Counted from the stretch's first letter, positions 37,019 through 50,192 are shown. The stretch: 64,000 bases of DNA from Circinella umbellata (GCA_025093555.1 JAIWNF010000038.1:372001-436000); one strand, 5' to 3'. Numbers and translations are program-made. The notes: generated from the letters alone by a model not told the origin.

Positions 37019-38842
37019 GATCGTTTCTATATATAAGTGAAAAAGGAAACTGAAGAATGATAATCCTGCAAAATGGGTGGAACTGGTGGCTGAAGACAAA
37101 TTGAGTTGCTGAGTTGTGTTGGAACAAAAAAAAAAGAACTACAATACTATATTCAATGAATTAATAAGAGGTCTAGTTATTACTAAGGTACGTAACGATA
37201 ATAATTCTAACCTATTATATGCTTTTCTCAGTAGTAATATATAATTATCAGATAGGGGAACAAATTTATCAGTGGACTTCTCATTTTCCGGACGAATTGT
37301 TTGTACAAATAAGAGAGAAAAACTGAACGTGAATTGATGTAAACTTTGAATAATAACCAATATATACTATATCAGCACCATACCACTCAAAGACAAAGAT
37401 GCTATCTTGTCTATTGACTATTATTTTTTGAGCTACGTAGATATGTACATATATAATAGTATTCATTATTTAGACAGTTCAGTAACTAGATTCAAATAAT
37501 GATTTATTTAAGGAAAAATAATAATAAATGAAGCTACTATACTATATTAATGTAAAATACGTATCGAGTTAGAAATGACACAAAAATGTTACACGTGTGG
37601 CAGATTTAAATGATTGACATATATTCTTTAATAGCGCTTGTGACTTTAAAAGTGTTTAGATGGTATACACAGAGAAAACACAAAGGGTATATTAGCACCA
37701 AATTTACTGGTAATACCTTGTATGTTTTGTTGATTTTTATTAACAACGGTAAAATTTTGTCATGAGATCTGGGTGTAGAACGAGCAATAAAAAAATGAAA
37801 AACCCCAAGGAGGGAACAAAAAGGGTATAAGATAAGCGAAAGTGGTGCGCATAGTAGTAGCGTCGTCATCAAAATAAAATTTGATATATATATATAAAAG
37901 AAAAACTATCTATTGAAGCTATTGTATTTACAAACCTTTGTAAACAATTGATTTATTTATTTAATTCTATGTTCTTCAGAAAAAAGAGTGCGAATACCTT
38001 TAGCAGGAATTAACCGGTGAACGATTTTTTAAACGATAGATTGAACCAATGAAGAATGTACAGCTTATATCAAACAATATGAGATAAAATCCTGCACATT
38101 CTTCTTATGATATAAAAATAAACATATCAAATATCACCAATATAAGATTCAGATAATAATTATAACTTGCTTATTCATAATGTTCATAAGTAGGATGTTA
38201 TTTCTTATAGTACCCAGATGATTATGACTCAAATAGTCTTTCAAGCATAATAAAGTTTAAGCTTATTAAACTTCTCACTTAGTTATTAATCAAATAATTT
38301 GCTTTGACTAGTCACATAATCTATCAAGACTATGCTTCTACAGTGACATGTCAATGATGTCAAAAACCGTAACATTTCAATTCGTTTAAATCGTTTATCT
38401 AACTAAAAAAGTGAATACTTGTGGGTTTTTGTATTGAAATATAGAAAATTCACTACGTATAAGTATATATTTACAATTGATAAATCATAATCTAATAAAG
38501 AGCTCTTTTAAAAAGTAACGAGTATATACACAGCCTTCACTTTAAACATACGTATCAACGGCATTTTTTGATGTTATTATCAAACACTTTGAATGGTATC
38601 AAATAAATAGGAATATCACTTATAATAATGAAAAGAAGCAAGAACAGTAAATTTCCATATTTATTAGTAGTAATTACAGAAAAGACCAAAAAATATCAAG
38701 ATATCACACAATTACATTACAACTAACGCTAAGAATGTATATATATGTAAATTACATAAAAGATAAATGGGGAAATTTATGTATGTTTATTTTTTCTAGT
38801 ATGTTATATCTGAAGCAAAGGTGAAGACACAGAATCTGGCAT
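37019..38842. other. Intergenic region, promoter side of the EBP2-like gene
   Basis: Minus-strand frames at 37139-37466 and 37606-37872 are hydrophobic or short and have no motif. An attatgactcaaata motif at 38219 also occurs near 17446. A palindrome-like aagtttaagcttattaaactt lies near 38253-38273. No gene supported. Confidence 0.35.
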
Positions 38843-39094
38843 TTAACGCTCTTGATCATCAGAAGAACAGCCCGAGGCAGCATGGCATGGCATTTTAAAA
38901 GAGAAACCACTTGTAGCAGTTGCTTCTGGATTTTGATTCGTAACGGTTGGTACAAAAAACCCAGGATCAAATTTAGATTGAGTAGGAGAAATACTTATAA
39001 AATCTTTACCATGTCGGGGTAAAGCATGAGTTGCAGAAATGACGAAAAAGGTAATGAGGAATAGTACAAGAGAAGAAGTAAAGTTTGTATACAT
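38843..39094 (-). CDS. Small secreted protein, 83 aa
   Basis: A single-exon frame with a clear N-terminal signal peptide: MYTNFTSSLVLFLITFFVIS followed by ATHALPRH, with likely cleavage after ATHA or nearby. The mature part is about 58 residues, is rich in Ser/Thr/Pro, and has two cysteines near the C-terminus (MPCHAASGCSSDDQER). I recognise no family. It could be an apoplastic or cell-wall peptide. A small frame can arise by chance, but the signal peptide and a leader without upstream ATG support it. Confidence 0.5.
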   Translation of the reverse strand: MYTNFTSSLVLFLITFFVISATHALPRHGKDFISISPTQSKFDPGFFVPTVTNQNPEATATSGFSFKMPCHAASGCSSDDQER

Positions 39095-40784
39095 GATGTT
39101 ATTTCTTTGCTCTTCAAAGTTACGTAGTTATGTATTGTATATAGAATTCGTTTTCTAAACGAACAGTTGCATTGTATTTATATCTTTTCTTTTCTTTGAA
39201 ATATTATGTAAGTTCGATTCATATATAGGTATTGAAGAAATCATCAAAACAAATTATTACAAAGAACAAAAATCCGCCTTGAATTATCTTTTTTTTTCTT
39301 TGTTAATCCTATATATTCATATATATATTTAAGAAGGAATGAGCTCTTGCACACCGACCGCCCCCCCCCCATATGCACTGTATATATTTTTCTGGTCCTT
39401 AAATTAACCTTCATATACATATAATCCCCATTGTTTTAGTCATTTCTTTGTCCTCAACAAATATGAATTAAATGTAGATAATTATTTTATTTGGATTCTA
39501 TAAATCATTTTTTATTTATTTTATTATACATTACTTCAAATACAATGAATTCTTAATTATTTAAGACAATGAAAAAATGGTAATCATGACCTTTTCCCTA
39601 TTTGAAAAAATGATGAGACCTCCTTGTGGATTATGTATCTAGGATAGAATGAGTTTTTTTTGTCCGTTCAATATTAACGCTACGATGGATGTAATTGCTA
39701 CTGATACGGTTTATTAAATAATACTAATATAACTTTTGTATAAACACACGATAAAAGATCGCAAATAGTTTAAATGAATTATATCAATTTTTTTCTTCAC
39801 GTTACGGAATGACTGATAGAGATAGAATGAGAAGAGTATTAATTGGTGACATCAAGCTCTACGTAAAAAAAAATTGCAAATATCGGTCACAGATATAGTT
39901 CTAAATACTAAATGTGTGTACCGAAAAGTAATTGCTATCGCTACTGCCAACAACAAAAAGTCAATATTCACTTTTCAAGTCTAGTTTTACGAATAGAAAA
40001 ATATGCCATGAAATAAAGTCTAATAGAATTATTATACTTATTAGCAAAACATAACTAAAGTTCCACTCAGAGTACATATAAAGAAGTACTTTTTAATGTA
40101 GATGAACTGAATGACATATTTATCACTATGTTAAATTACTACGTATTACGTAAAACTGAAGCAGTAAGATCTATTCGGGATGATGGCTCAGAGGGGAAGG
40201 GGGGAGGCGGTTTGATCATTAAATTAATTATTAAGTTTTGCTACATGAATAATCTAAATCTTTTATCATAAAGAAACTATCTGTACGTGCAAATAATGAA
40301 TATTTTTTCTTCAGCCAGACTCTTGTAAACTAATTGATATTTACCCATTTTCATTATTGAAACGTTTTTCTCTTTGTCAATTTGTTTTTGATGTCCACCA
40401 TACATCATGATAAAAATAAAAAAAATAAAAAATAAAGAGTCCTTTAATTTTTGGAATGATTGTCTTTGTCTATTATACATAGATAGCTTTCTTATCCGTT
40501 TTTTTAGTCTATTTACTATACGTACGACGTATGAAATTTCTTATTTATAATTGCACCATATACATTATGTATATCATCCTCACCACAATGCGTTCACATT
40601 TCATGAGAAAAAGCATAAAAAAAATAATTAAAGAGAATAATAAATTTTTAAAGAGAATCGTTTTTTTAATATGAGATAGTGTATATAATAATAATAAATT
40701 GGGTGATATAATAATATACGTAAATGATGGAAAAAGAAAAAGAAAAGTATTTACAAAGAGAAATTATCAGAAGAGTGCTAAAAT

Positions 40785-40785
<1 letters not shown>
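39095..40785. other. Intergenic region with C-run and AT-rich repeats
   Basis: No gene is supported. A run of ten C lies at about 39360-39370 and a G-rich patch (40192-40212) stands out. The rest is AT-rich without recognisable termini. Confidence 0.4.

Positions 40786-40878
<93 letters not shown>
40786..40878. repeat. (GT)46 microsatellite
   Basis: A 93-bp uninterrupted GT dinucleotide run, the longest simple repeat in the window. It lies about 80 bp beyond the stop codon of the kinesin gene, in or near its 3' UTR. Confidence 0.97.
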
Positions 40879-40879
<1 letters not shown>

Positions 40880-40959
40880 TATATAAGTGTGTGGTATGCA
40901 GTTTTTATTTTATTTTTACAATTATAGTCTTTAGGATGGTATCAGGTGCTTTTTTTCTT

Positions 40960-43900
40960 TTAACAGCTTATGGAAAATGCATACATGGCAGTTGCAGCAA
41001 GAATTGTCCATGCTCCACCATAAATGACTGGTATATTTAATTTTTGTTGTTGTGATGATGTTGTCGTCATGGTAACTGTTTCTGTTTGGTTTTTATGTCG
41101 TTCTTCTTCTAATTGTTTCTTGGTAATTGATAATTCAGTTGTCTTTTTATTCAGTGTTTCCATGCATGTTTTTAATTCATTTTCCGTGGCCAAGAATGTC
41201 ATTTCTTTTTCATTTAACGATTCCATACATGTGGCAAGCATTTTTTCTAATTCTTCTACATGTCGATTGTTTTGCTCCACTTTTTCTTTTTCGGCTTCCA
41301 TTTGTTGTTGTTGATAATGATGATATTCTTCTTGTTGATTTTCATCATCATATTGTTTTACCGATGGTATGGATGATGCAACAGATGATGTGGATGAAGC
41401 AAATGAGCTTAATTCTTGTTCTTCCAATCTTTCTTCCAATTGTTCATGTAACAAATTCACTTGTTCCTGCAATGACTTTGTTAATAATTTTAATTCAGAT
41501 ACTTGTTCATGATCTTGGCTTTCTCTGGTGGCAATCACTTGAACCAAATCATCTTGTTTTTCTTGAGAAGAGACTAATTCATTTTCAAGACTTGCCATAC
41601 GACTCGTTAATTCCTTAATATGTTCTCGATATGCTTGTACTTGTTGAGAATATTCATCACGATCTCGATGACATGTCGATAATTCTTTTTCAAGAGCTTC
41701 AATAGATTGTAAATGATGTTCCAATTGTTGACGCTGGGTCTTAATATAAGCACTTTGTTCTTGTGTGGTTTTGTGGGACTTTTCTAATGATTGTTGTAAT
41801 TCAAACATTTCTTCACGTGTTGCTGTTAAGCCTTGTTCACATTGAGCAAATACTTCTTGCATGGTACTATGACTTAAAATGGAATCACCTGTAATTACAC
41901 GATCAGCCAGTTTGGACACCTAATAACATATGATTATTATGATTATGATTTGTTTTGTTTTGATTATAATAATGATGGATGAGAACACATAATAATTTAT
42001 CATAATGTCAAAAGAAAAAAGTGGCGTTTTTTTTATTTTGCATGTGCACATGTTTGTTTGTTTGTTTAAGAAAAAGATGAGTAGTGATACTTACTGCAGC
42101 AACTGTAGGAGGTGCATTTTTGGAACTTGTCAAAATAAGGCCCAAAAGATGACTTAATCTATTTTTAAGTGAAGATGAATAAGTGATTAAAATAAAAACA
42201 AGAGAATTATTTTATTTATTTACCTTTCTTTTGTTTCAAACTCTTGCTATTAATAAATAAATAAAAACCGTTACATAACAACAAGAACAAAAAAGATGAT
42301 ATTAATAATTATATAATGGATTACTAAGATATACCATCTCATCTATTTTAAAGTTTTATACCTCTGTTTTCTCCTGCATTTTCGTTTGTAATTCAGCAAT
42401 TGTAGAAAGACACTTTTGTAATTCGGAATGTTCATTAATCTATTATAAATAAATAAAATGTAACACATTATAAATATGTATATATATATAAATATATAAT
42501 AAGTTATGACATTATTACCTTTGTCATTTTTGCAGATGTTCTGATTAGTTTAGCACGTTGAGCAAATCTTAAAGTATTTAAAGATTCATCTTTGGAACGC
42601 CATGTTGGATTAATAGTACAAACGATAGATATACGTGCATTACCAGAAAGAGCTGTTTGTAATACACGGGTTAAAGTTGAACTTCGATATTGAACATGAA
42701 CTTTTTCACTATAATAATAAGGTTTTAAGTAATGCAGTTTCCATCATTTTCAATCGAAAAAAGAACTTTTACTTTTTTCTCCGTCGTTTCCGGTTCCAGA
42801 TCATCATCCTTTTTTTTAAAAAAAATAAAACTTACTTGTTCATTTTTTGAATAAGTTGTGAAATTACATTGCCTAATGATAAAAGACTGAAAGAAACAGT
42901 AAACCATTATTTCAATATTCACATAAATTTTAATGTGTAGTCCTATTTTTATTGAAATGTATATATATACCTTTTATTAATGTAACCTCCTTCTTTACGT
43001 CGTTCAACATCTGAAGTTGCTTTTTCTGAACCAGCCAAATCGATCAAATTCTAATATATTCTTTTAATTAGCCATTTTTCAAATCTCTTTTTACTCTTAT
43101 ATATATTAAATATTACCAATTGTGAAACACGAACAGAACCCTGTTCTGGTGTATATACATCTTTTGAACGACTTTCAATTACCTAACAATGATAATAATA
43201 AATTATTATTAGTAACAAAAAAAAAAGATCAAATATTAGAAACAAAAAAGAAAAAAAAAAAGGGATAGAGAGTCCCTTGCATCTACTTTACAATTTGGAG
43301 GATAGTATGAGATCTGCTACTATGAGTATTATAATCCGTAGCACTAATATGTCGATTATCTAAACTGACGTATGTCAACATTTATAATATGTATATGCAT
43401 TTTAAGAACACTATTCTTTTTTTTTTTTACCTTCACCCTTTTTAATAACATCTAACACTTGTTGTGCAGATGTAACAATTTCTTCATGCAGATTTTTTAC
43501 ATATACTCCTCTCTATTATATAGTTTAAAAATTCAGTTATTATTTTTATACATTATAAAAATATAGTATCATTATTTATATCATACTTTTTTATCTTCAC
43601 GAGTTTCTGGAATCAATTGATCATTATCACCTATAAGATCACGAATTTTTTCTTTATAAATTTCAAGATAGGAAACTCTTAGCATGAATTCTCTTCCTGG
43701 GTTCTATTTTTTTAAAGAAAAATCATTAATATGCATTATGCATTATAAAAAATCTTGGTAGAAAATAAAATAAAATAATTACTTCTTCAATATAAGCAAA
43801 TAATTCATTAATTGCTCTTGGAATTACACCTGGTTGTTCATTTGTACCTTTAAAAATTTATAATTCAATGTTATTTTTAATAGTGTTGTCCATTAATTAA

Positions 43901-44908
43901 TTAATTATTATTTTAAAAAGCTTTTTAATTCAACTTACCCATCTAGAATGAATTTGTGTAACGTCATTCATAAAATATAAAAAGAATAATAATTAGATAA
44001 AAGCTATCGTCAAATAATAAATTCAACTTTTGATTATTATAATTATTATTACCATTGTCTATTATTATTGTTAGTCATTATATAAAGAATAGTTAGTATT
44101 GATTTTTTCTTAATGATGATTATATATTATAATAAGAACTTACATAAGTTTTTCCACTTGCAGTTTGACCATATGCAAATACAGTTCCTAAAAAATAAAT
44201 ATGAATTCATTGACCGCATACAAAAAAAAAAAAAAAGAAAACAAAAAACTTACCATTATATCCAGCCATCGTTGATCTGTTTTTTTTTATCGTTTCAAAT
44301 GTTTATTAGTTTTACATTAAAGAAAAAGAAAAACGGGGGGGGGGATGAATTATTCTCTATACGGTTATCATCATGCTAAGCCTAAAATAATATTTACTTT
44401 ACAAGATCCCCGATACCAGTGTGATACACAAGTTCGTTGTCCACGCCGCTGACCACAGAATCTAAAATAATCAATCAATCAATCAAATTTTTTTTTTCTT
44501 TAAATTTATATAGGATCATTTTTTTAAGAGTGATAAATTACCGTATTGAAAAACAGAAGATTGTCCTTTTCTTGTTTGTAGTTGTTGAATCATACCAGGT
44601 TCAGGACCAGTGACCCAACAAGGTTGTTCTAATTGTTGTTGTTCTTTATTTGAATGGGGTCTTAATCGGACTATGACTTGAACATTTTCTCTTATTGACA
44701 TAGATCTTGATGAAGTTGTAGGTGATGGAAAAATAGAAGGAGATACCATTGAATCGGGTGAAGAAGGTAATAAAGGTGTGGCTGGAGGTGAAACAGGTCC
44801 TACTTGTATGGATGAAGAAGAAACACTGGTTGGTATTCCTGAATTTGTTGTCGTTGTACTAAAAGATGAAGTTGGAGTTAAATTTAAAGATCGTGGTCGT
44901 ATCATCAT
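40960..44908 (-). CDS. Tail-anchored kinesin-7-like motor protein, 783 aa, 18 exons
   Basis: A microtubule-stimulated ATPase motor. Exons on the minus strand: 44908-44542, 44461-44398, 44275-44253, 44187-44144, 44058-44053, 43942-43939, 43847-43783, 43703-43587, 43512-43431, 43359-43292, 43182-43117, 43050-42971, 42886-42836, 42708-42519, 42439-42362, 42246-42224, 42158-42095, 41919-40960. The frame closes at 783 aa. The motor (about 74-409) has the P-loop GQTASGKT (158-165), GKTYTMMG, switch I NTHSSRSH, switch II DLAGSE, and YRSSTLTRVLQ before the neck. REFMLRVSYLEIYKEKIRDL and PGVIPRAINELF resemble kinesin-7 (CENP-E class). Residues about 410-755 are coiled-coil-rich. The last 21 residues (GGAWTILAATAMYAFSISC end) form one hydrophobic helix, a tail anchor. 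Exons 5 and 6 are only 6 and 4 nt. Confidence 0.9.
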
Positions 44909-45536
44909 ATTCTATCTTTTATTGTCTCTGTGTGTGTGTGTGTGTGTATTTAGAAGTGAAAAGGATAAAAGAAGCAAAAAGATAAAAAATAAAAAGGTGA
45001 AAAAGTTAAAAGTTAAAAAAAAAAGTGAAAGAAAGAAAGAAAGAAATAGGTCACACACACATTTCTCACATATAAAAAAGATATTCAAGCAACATCGGAT
45101 TACATGTTTCCGAGTTACTGCCTTTCCCCCTCCCCCCCCCTTTCTTTCTTTTCACCACCCTCTCTTCCCCATATTTGGAAATTAAATAAAAATAGTCGCT
45201 GAGAAAGAAAATAGTCACGCTCTTTTTTTTTTATATGTTTTTGTATTACATATTTTACACTTGGATTATTATTGTAAATAAACATGCAGATCATAAATAG
45301 TCATCATATCAGCTCACTTTTTCTTTTTTTTTTGATTAGTTTAAATGAAATATTTATTAATATTAGAAAGATTATATTTTAATCGATTCATCCCATTTTT
45401 CTATAAAAAAGTTGATATACAACATGACAGAAAAGTATTATCCATCACATCATTTGATAAGAAGAAAAAAACTTACTCCCTTTTTTGTAAATACAAATAA
45501 GGGAACCCTTATTGTTACATATTATTGTTATTATTA
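44909..45536. promoter_or_regulatory. Upstream region of the kinesin gene
   Basis: It separates the kinesin start from the PDAT stop, both minus strand. It has a short (gt)n run (44929-44946), an A/G-rich tract (44955-45045) and a C-rich patch (45123-45140). Likely leader plus promoter. No defined sites. Confidence 0.35.
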
Positions 45537-48500
45537 TTATACAAGTTGAATATTTGCGGCGTATCGTTCAATGTCAGAAAAGATACGTTGAGTAACATTA
45601 TTTCCTTTGTCAGAAACAATTTGTAAGATATCCGTCTATTATATCATACATTTTATTAGATCTTTATACTTTATTTCCTTCTCCTCCGCCTCCCCCTCTC
45701 TCTTTCTCCCCCATCCTCCTTATTCTATCTAAACCTATTCATATCTTATTCTCAATTTCCCCTTTTATAAACAAAAGGTACTTACAATCATCTCCCAATT
45801 TCCAAGAATATCAACGTGGTCGCCTGCTTTTCTACCACCACGAACATCCAGTTTACTTTCACTCTCCTCATGTTTATACTCCTTAAGCACAACTGGGATA
45901 TGTGCTGGATTGTAAAGGTCAGCATGTTTTGTCCATCCTCCATTCTTTGGTTCGCACATGTATCCTAATGATAAAACGGGTACAGTTCCATCACTATATT
46001 AATAATAATAGTAATAGTACTAATTAGCCTTCAAAGTTCCCTTTATTTATTCATACTTATAATTAAGGTGTAACCTTACCCATCAGCAAATCGTACCCCC
46101 GTTTCAACACCATGGACCGGATCATTTACATCTGGATTAATAAACTACCCCGATAAAAATTATTATTCGGATTAATATTTCCGCAGCAGTAATTATATCT
46201 ATCTATTGTATATGTGTGTAACAATTACCAGTTCAGGTGGACGAAGCATTTCATCTAATGCTGTACCCGTAAATGAAGATCCTAAGAATTCTTTTGCTTT
46301 TTCTTCATATTCTTCTTTTGTTCTTTGTGCTCTGTTTTGTGCTTGACAGCGAGCATCTGTCATGTTACTTTCATCACAAAATATCTCTTCATGTGAGTTT
46401 TTAGATTTTGCATAATAATAACTTCGTTCCGTTGGTAAATTAACACCATACATACAATAAATTTTCATATCAGGTGCTATATTAAATAGGGTTTTGATTC
46501 AGTAATAATAATAATAATAATAATAAAAGAAAGAAAGGTTTATATTTACCATTAGGAAGTTGTGATTCAAGTGGATTGCTCCATTTCGTTTCATCCAAAG
46601 CATTTTTTTTCAATTGTTTTTTATCAGTTGATATACCAAAAGAATAATTTGAACGTAACATTGTATGATATTCTTTTGAACTATTTTCATGTAATAATTC
46701 AATGGAGGATGTTGTTGTGTGATTACCAATTCTATTATCAAGATGTTCTTCATTCAATTTTTTAGTTGATGATTCTGTTGTTGCTGATGATGATGCTGAT
46801 GAAGAGGATGCTTCAGCATTTGATTTTGTAAATGAAATCATATTTCCATAAGATGGATGGGCTCCTTGAAATCCAAAGATGGGGTCATCAGGTGCTATAT
46901 TATTGGTTCCCCAAATAGAATCACCACCTTTAGGTAACATACTTGACGCCCCACCCCAAGATCTTAATAAATTGGCTCGTTCTCTTCTTGAAAAGAATTT
47001 TTCTAACAAATACGCTCCAAAACTTCCTAACGCCATTGTATCACGCGTTTCACCTAAAATATGTTCAAACCATTATTGTTAGATTTTATTAAATTTTATG
47101 CATGTTCATGCATGAATCCATTTCTATATATAAATATAGTTTCTTTTTTTTTAAGATCATGTGATAATGATCTATCCTTATCTAAAGATATAAAACCCCT
47201 CATCTCCCGGGAATATACTTTACCTGAAAGCATGGCAGCAAGTGCTTTTGGTACACCTAATATAGGACCACCTATATTTACAAAAGTTTCAATATTGTCT
47301 GCTGTCCAAGAGGGTCCACCATTACCATAATTAGGATCTTCTACCCATTTTAAAAAATAGGGAAATAAGATAGATCCTAAAATAATTATTATTATTATTT
47401 AATACGTCAGTTTTCAAGGTGTCACAACATAATTTTTTATAAGAAAATATATATTATATCTTACCCATAGAATGTGTAATAATAACAGTTTTACGCCCTT
47501 CATTTCGATTACCCGTTTCAATAATGGATTTAAGTTTAGAAAAATAATGATCTCGAGTTTCAAGATTTGAAAAGGATAATCTCCAATCATAACTTGCTAA
47601 ATGCATATTATTACTATCATAACCAACAGCAGCAAGATTTTCGATAATTCTTGCCCAAACCCAATATCTATTATTGTTCATTCAATTAGTTTATCTTATC
47701 TATTCATTAAGTATATTTTAAATTAGTTATTTTTACCCCGTAACAAAATAATCAGCAGCATCAAGACCTATTCATATATTCCATTATTGAGAGTTCTTTT
47801 TTTTTTTATATATATGATCGTCATTTGAAATTTCTTCTCTTTTCATCAACCCCAACAAAAAAAAAATTATCCCCATTATTTTACCTTGAGCAGCACGAAT
47901 TTTAATTCCTGGTTCAGGATCAAGTCCAGTAATACTATCAAGTTTAAGATGTTCAGTCCAAAGTTCTTTATCTAATAAGACGGAACGAAACATGGCTAAT
48001 ACACAAGAAAAAAAGAAACCACCGTTAGTTATGACAATAACATTTTATTATCCAATTCTCAAAGAACCAAAAATTACAAGGACTTACTAGTAGTTCCCCA
48101 CATTCTCTTTCTAAAATACTTTTGACTTTTTTCCATAGTACCCCAACTTTCAAGACCTGAAGAAATAATACCAGGAATAAGAACCACTGGATAATGTGGT
48201 TTCAAGTCCAATTCATCCCTTATTCATACAAAAGTTTATTAATTTTTATATATATATCCCCAATAATATAAGCAAAAGAATTTAAACTTACTTTAATGAT
48301 AATGCAGGCATAAATGGGATATCACTGGATGGGGAAGGTTTAAAAAATCCTGTCACGTTTCCAAATAATTCATCCACTACATCTGTTGCTCCACCAAAAT
48401 CAATATCAGCCAACTGTAAAGCGAGATACGTTTGTAGTTCATTAAAATGGTTTTGCGCTGTAGGTGTAGTGGAAGCAGCACCAATAGCAGCTAAAGCACC

Positions 48501-48743
48501 TACAGACACACCAATTATGAAATGAAATCGTTTACGTTTCCAAAAGGGTCGATCGTCTATTTTATACAATCCACTATCTGCTAAAATATCCTCGGGTGTT
48601 TCTGTAGCATCTGATTGTCGTAATGTTGTACCGGACGATTCTTTTTTTATTGAATCAACAGTGATAGAAGAAGAACTAGTATTATCATTGTTCTTTTTAT
48701 TATTATTATTGCCATTGTTGTTATTATTTGTACGACGTCTCAT
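45537..48743 (-). CDS. LRO1: Phospholipid:diacylglycerol acyltransferase (PDAT/LRO1), 734 aa
   Basis: An ER-anchored LCAT-family enzyme that moves a fatty acyl group from a phospholipid to diacylglycerol, making triacylglycerol. Exons: 48743-48292, 48218-48088, 47995-47885, 47767-47737, 47667-47465, 47376-47224, 47053-46550, 46476-46229, 46144-46080, 45993-45786, 45635-45537. The frame closes at 734 aa. The N-terminus is Asn-rich and cytosolic, followed by a membrane helix at about 73-91 (FIIGVSVGALAAIGAA). The lumenal domain begins HYPVVLIPGIISSGLESWG. The nucleophile lies in THSMGS (Ser308), the acid in GDGTVP (Asp634), and a plausible catalytic His692 in AGDHVDILGN. An insert of S/T/N-rich sequence in exon 7 makes it longer than yeast Lro1. 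Confidence 0.93.
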
Positions 48744-49244
48744 TTTTGCTCTTATTGTTCTCGATATATAAAAAAAAATATAATAGGAAAAAAAAAAGGA
48801 AAAGAAAAAAAAAAAAAAGGGCAGAGAGATGCAAGATGTGTATGGTTTTGAAACTTCTTGCTATCCATTTTAGGATATTTCTTTGTCTCTCCCCCTCCTC
48901 CCCTTTGAAAATTAAAATTATATGTAATAACTTCTAAGTCATTATCCTTTATGGTTCCTGAAACATAAATAAGCCAAACTTCTTCTTCCCCCCCCCTCTT
49001 TTTTTTCTTAAAAAAAACTTTATATTATTATAATAAGAACATTTACAAAATGGAAAAAGAAAAAAAAAATAATCGTTATGGATAATTTGCAAAGTTTTAA
49101 GATCTATGACGTCTTTTTTTTTTTAAGAAAAAAAGATAAGGATGTTGTGTGGTGTATACAAAAATTTATGTGTGTTGAGTGTACTTGTAAAAAAAAAATA
49201 TATGATTAAGAGGAGGCGAGGGAAAGAAGGTGAGTATGAATGTT
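48744..49244. promoter_or_regulatory. PDAT upstream region / uL5m 3' UTR
   Basis: A short AT-rich spacer with A/G-rich and C/T-rich tracts (48780-48825, 48885-48905, 48980-49005). No gene. Confidence 0.35.
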
Positions 49245-50192
49245 TTAGTTCTTTGTTTTAAAAGGGATAGAGAAACCAGAAAGAAGCAATCGACCATCAG
49301 TATTAGTATATGCAGTTGTATTAAAAATGACATCAAAACCAGTCATTTTGGGATAAACATCAAAAGATCCTTCAATTTCTGGGAAAAGAGCTAATGCAGA
49401 TGCAGGGAATCCAAGAGCGATATTACCATTACCGTCACCTGCTGTCAATTGAAGACCAGGCCATTCTTTTAAACGTGGTAATACGATTTCAACCAACTTA
49501 TCCATAAATTGATACATTTCTTCTCCACGTAAAGTTACTTTAACACCAATTGGCATACCCTCACTATATCATTTAATATGTAAAAAATTATATTATTACC
49601 TTTCCATTGTCATGGTAATAAGCTCGTGATCAAATAATAATAATAATAATATTTACCGTAATTTCCAGTTAGCAACAGATGTACGAGCATATACAACTTC
49701 AGGTCGTGTTGAAGTAATACTTTGGAAAGCCATAAATGCAGAGAGTAAATTATGTTTACTGTGAATAGCATCTTTCACCATAGCATGAAGTGTAATTTTG
49801 TCCAAACCAGGAATAGTACTTGCTGACTTGGGTGGTTGAATAGGTTTAACAGGTTTACCACCTTTACGTGTACGTACTGCTTCCTTTGATTGTTCTTGTT
49901 CTTCTTGAACCTCTACTTGTTGTTGTTGTTTTTGTTCTTCTTCTTTAACTGCCAATGCACGATCCAATTGAACTTGAATATCAGGGTATTTATAAATAGA
50001 AGGAGCAGCACGACCGTGATCATAAGTTAAAGTCATGAGATCTTCAGAAAGTGTGCTGTCATAATATTCTTTCAAACGCATTAAACCATGAGAAGAAGTG
50101 GCGCATTGTGTAGTTGTAAATGAACGTTGTGATAAAATGTTACGTGCAACGACGTGTCGAATGGTAGCAGCACTCCGTAAAGCAAATACCAT
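49245..50192 (-). CDS. Mitochondrial large-subunit ribosomal protein uL5m, 284 aa
   Basis: A component of the central protuberance of the mitoribosome. Two exons (50192-49657 and 49563-49245) join in phase 2, and the frame closes at 284 aa. The presequence is rich in Arg/Ala/Ser (MVFALRSAATIRHVVARN). A Q/E-rich linker separates it from the L5 fold, which shows KITLHAMVKDAIHSKHNLLS, RPEVVYARTSVANWKLREGM and PIGVKVTLRGEEMYQFMDKL. It ends with NTDGRLLLSGFSIPF, as in the family's C-terminal region. Fungal orthologues are called MRPL7 in yeast. Confidence 0.92.

Noticed and set aside
40699..41040. Plus-strand frame encoding a long Cys-Val repeat
   Set aside because: It is only the translation of the GT microsatellite read through into the antisense of the kinesin 3' end.
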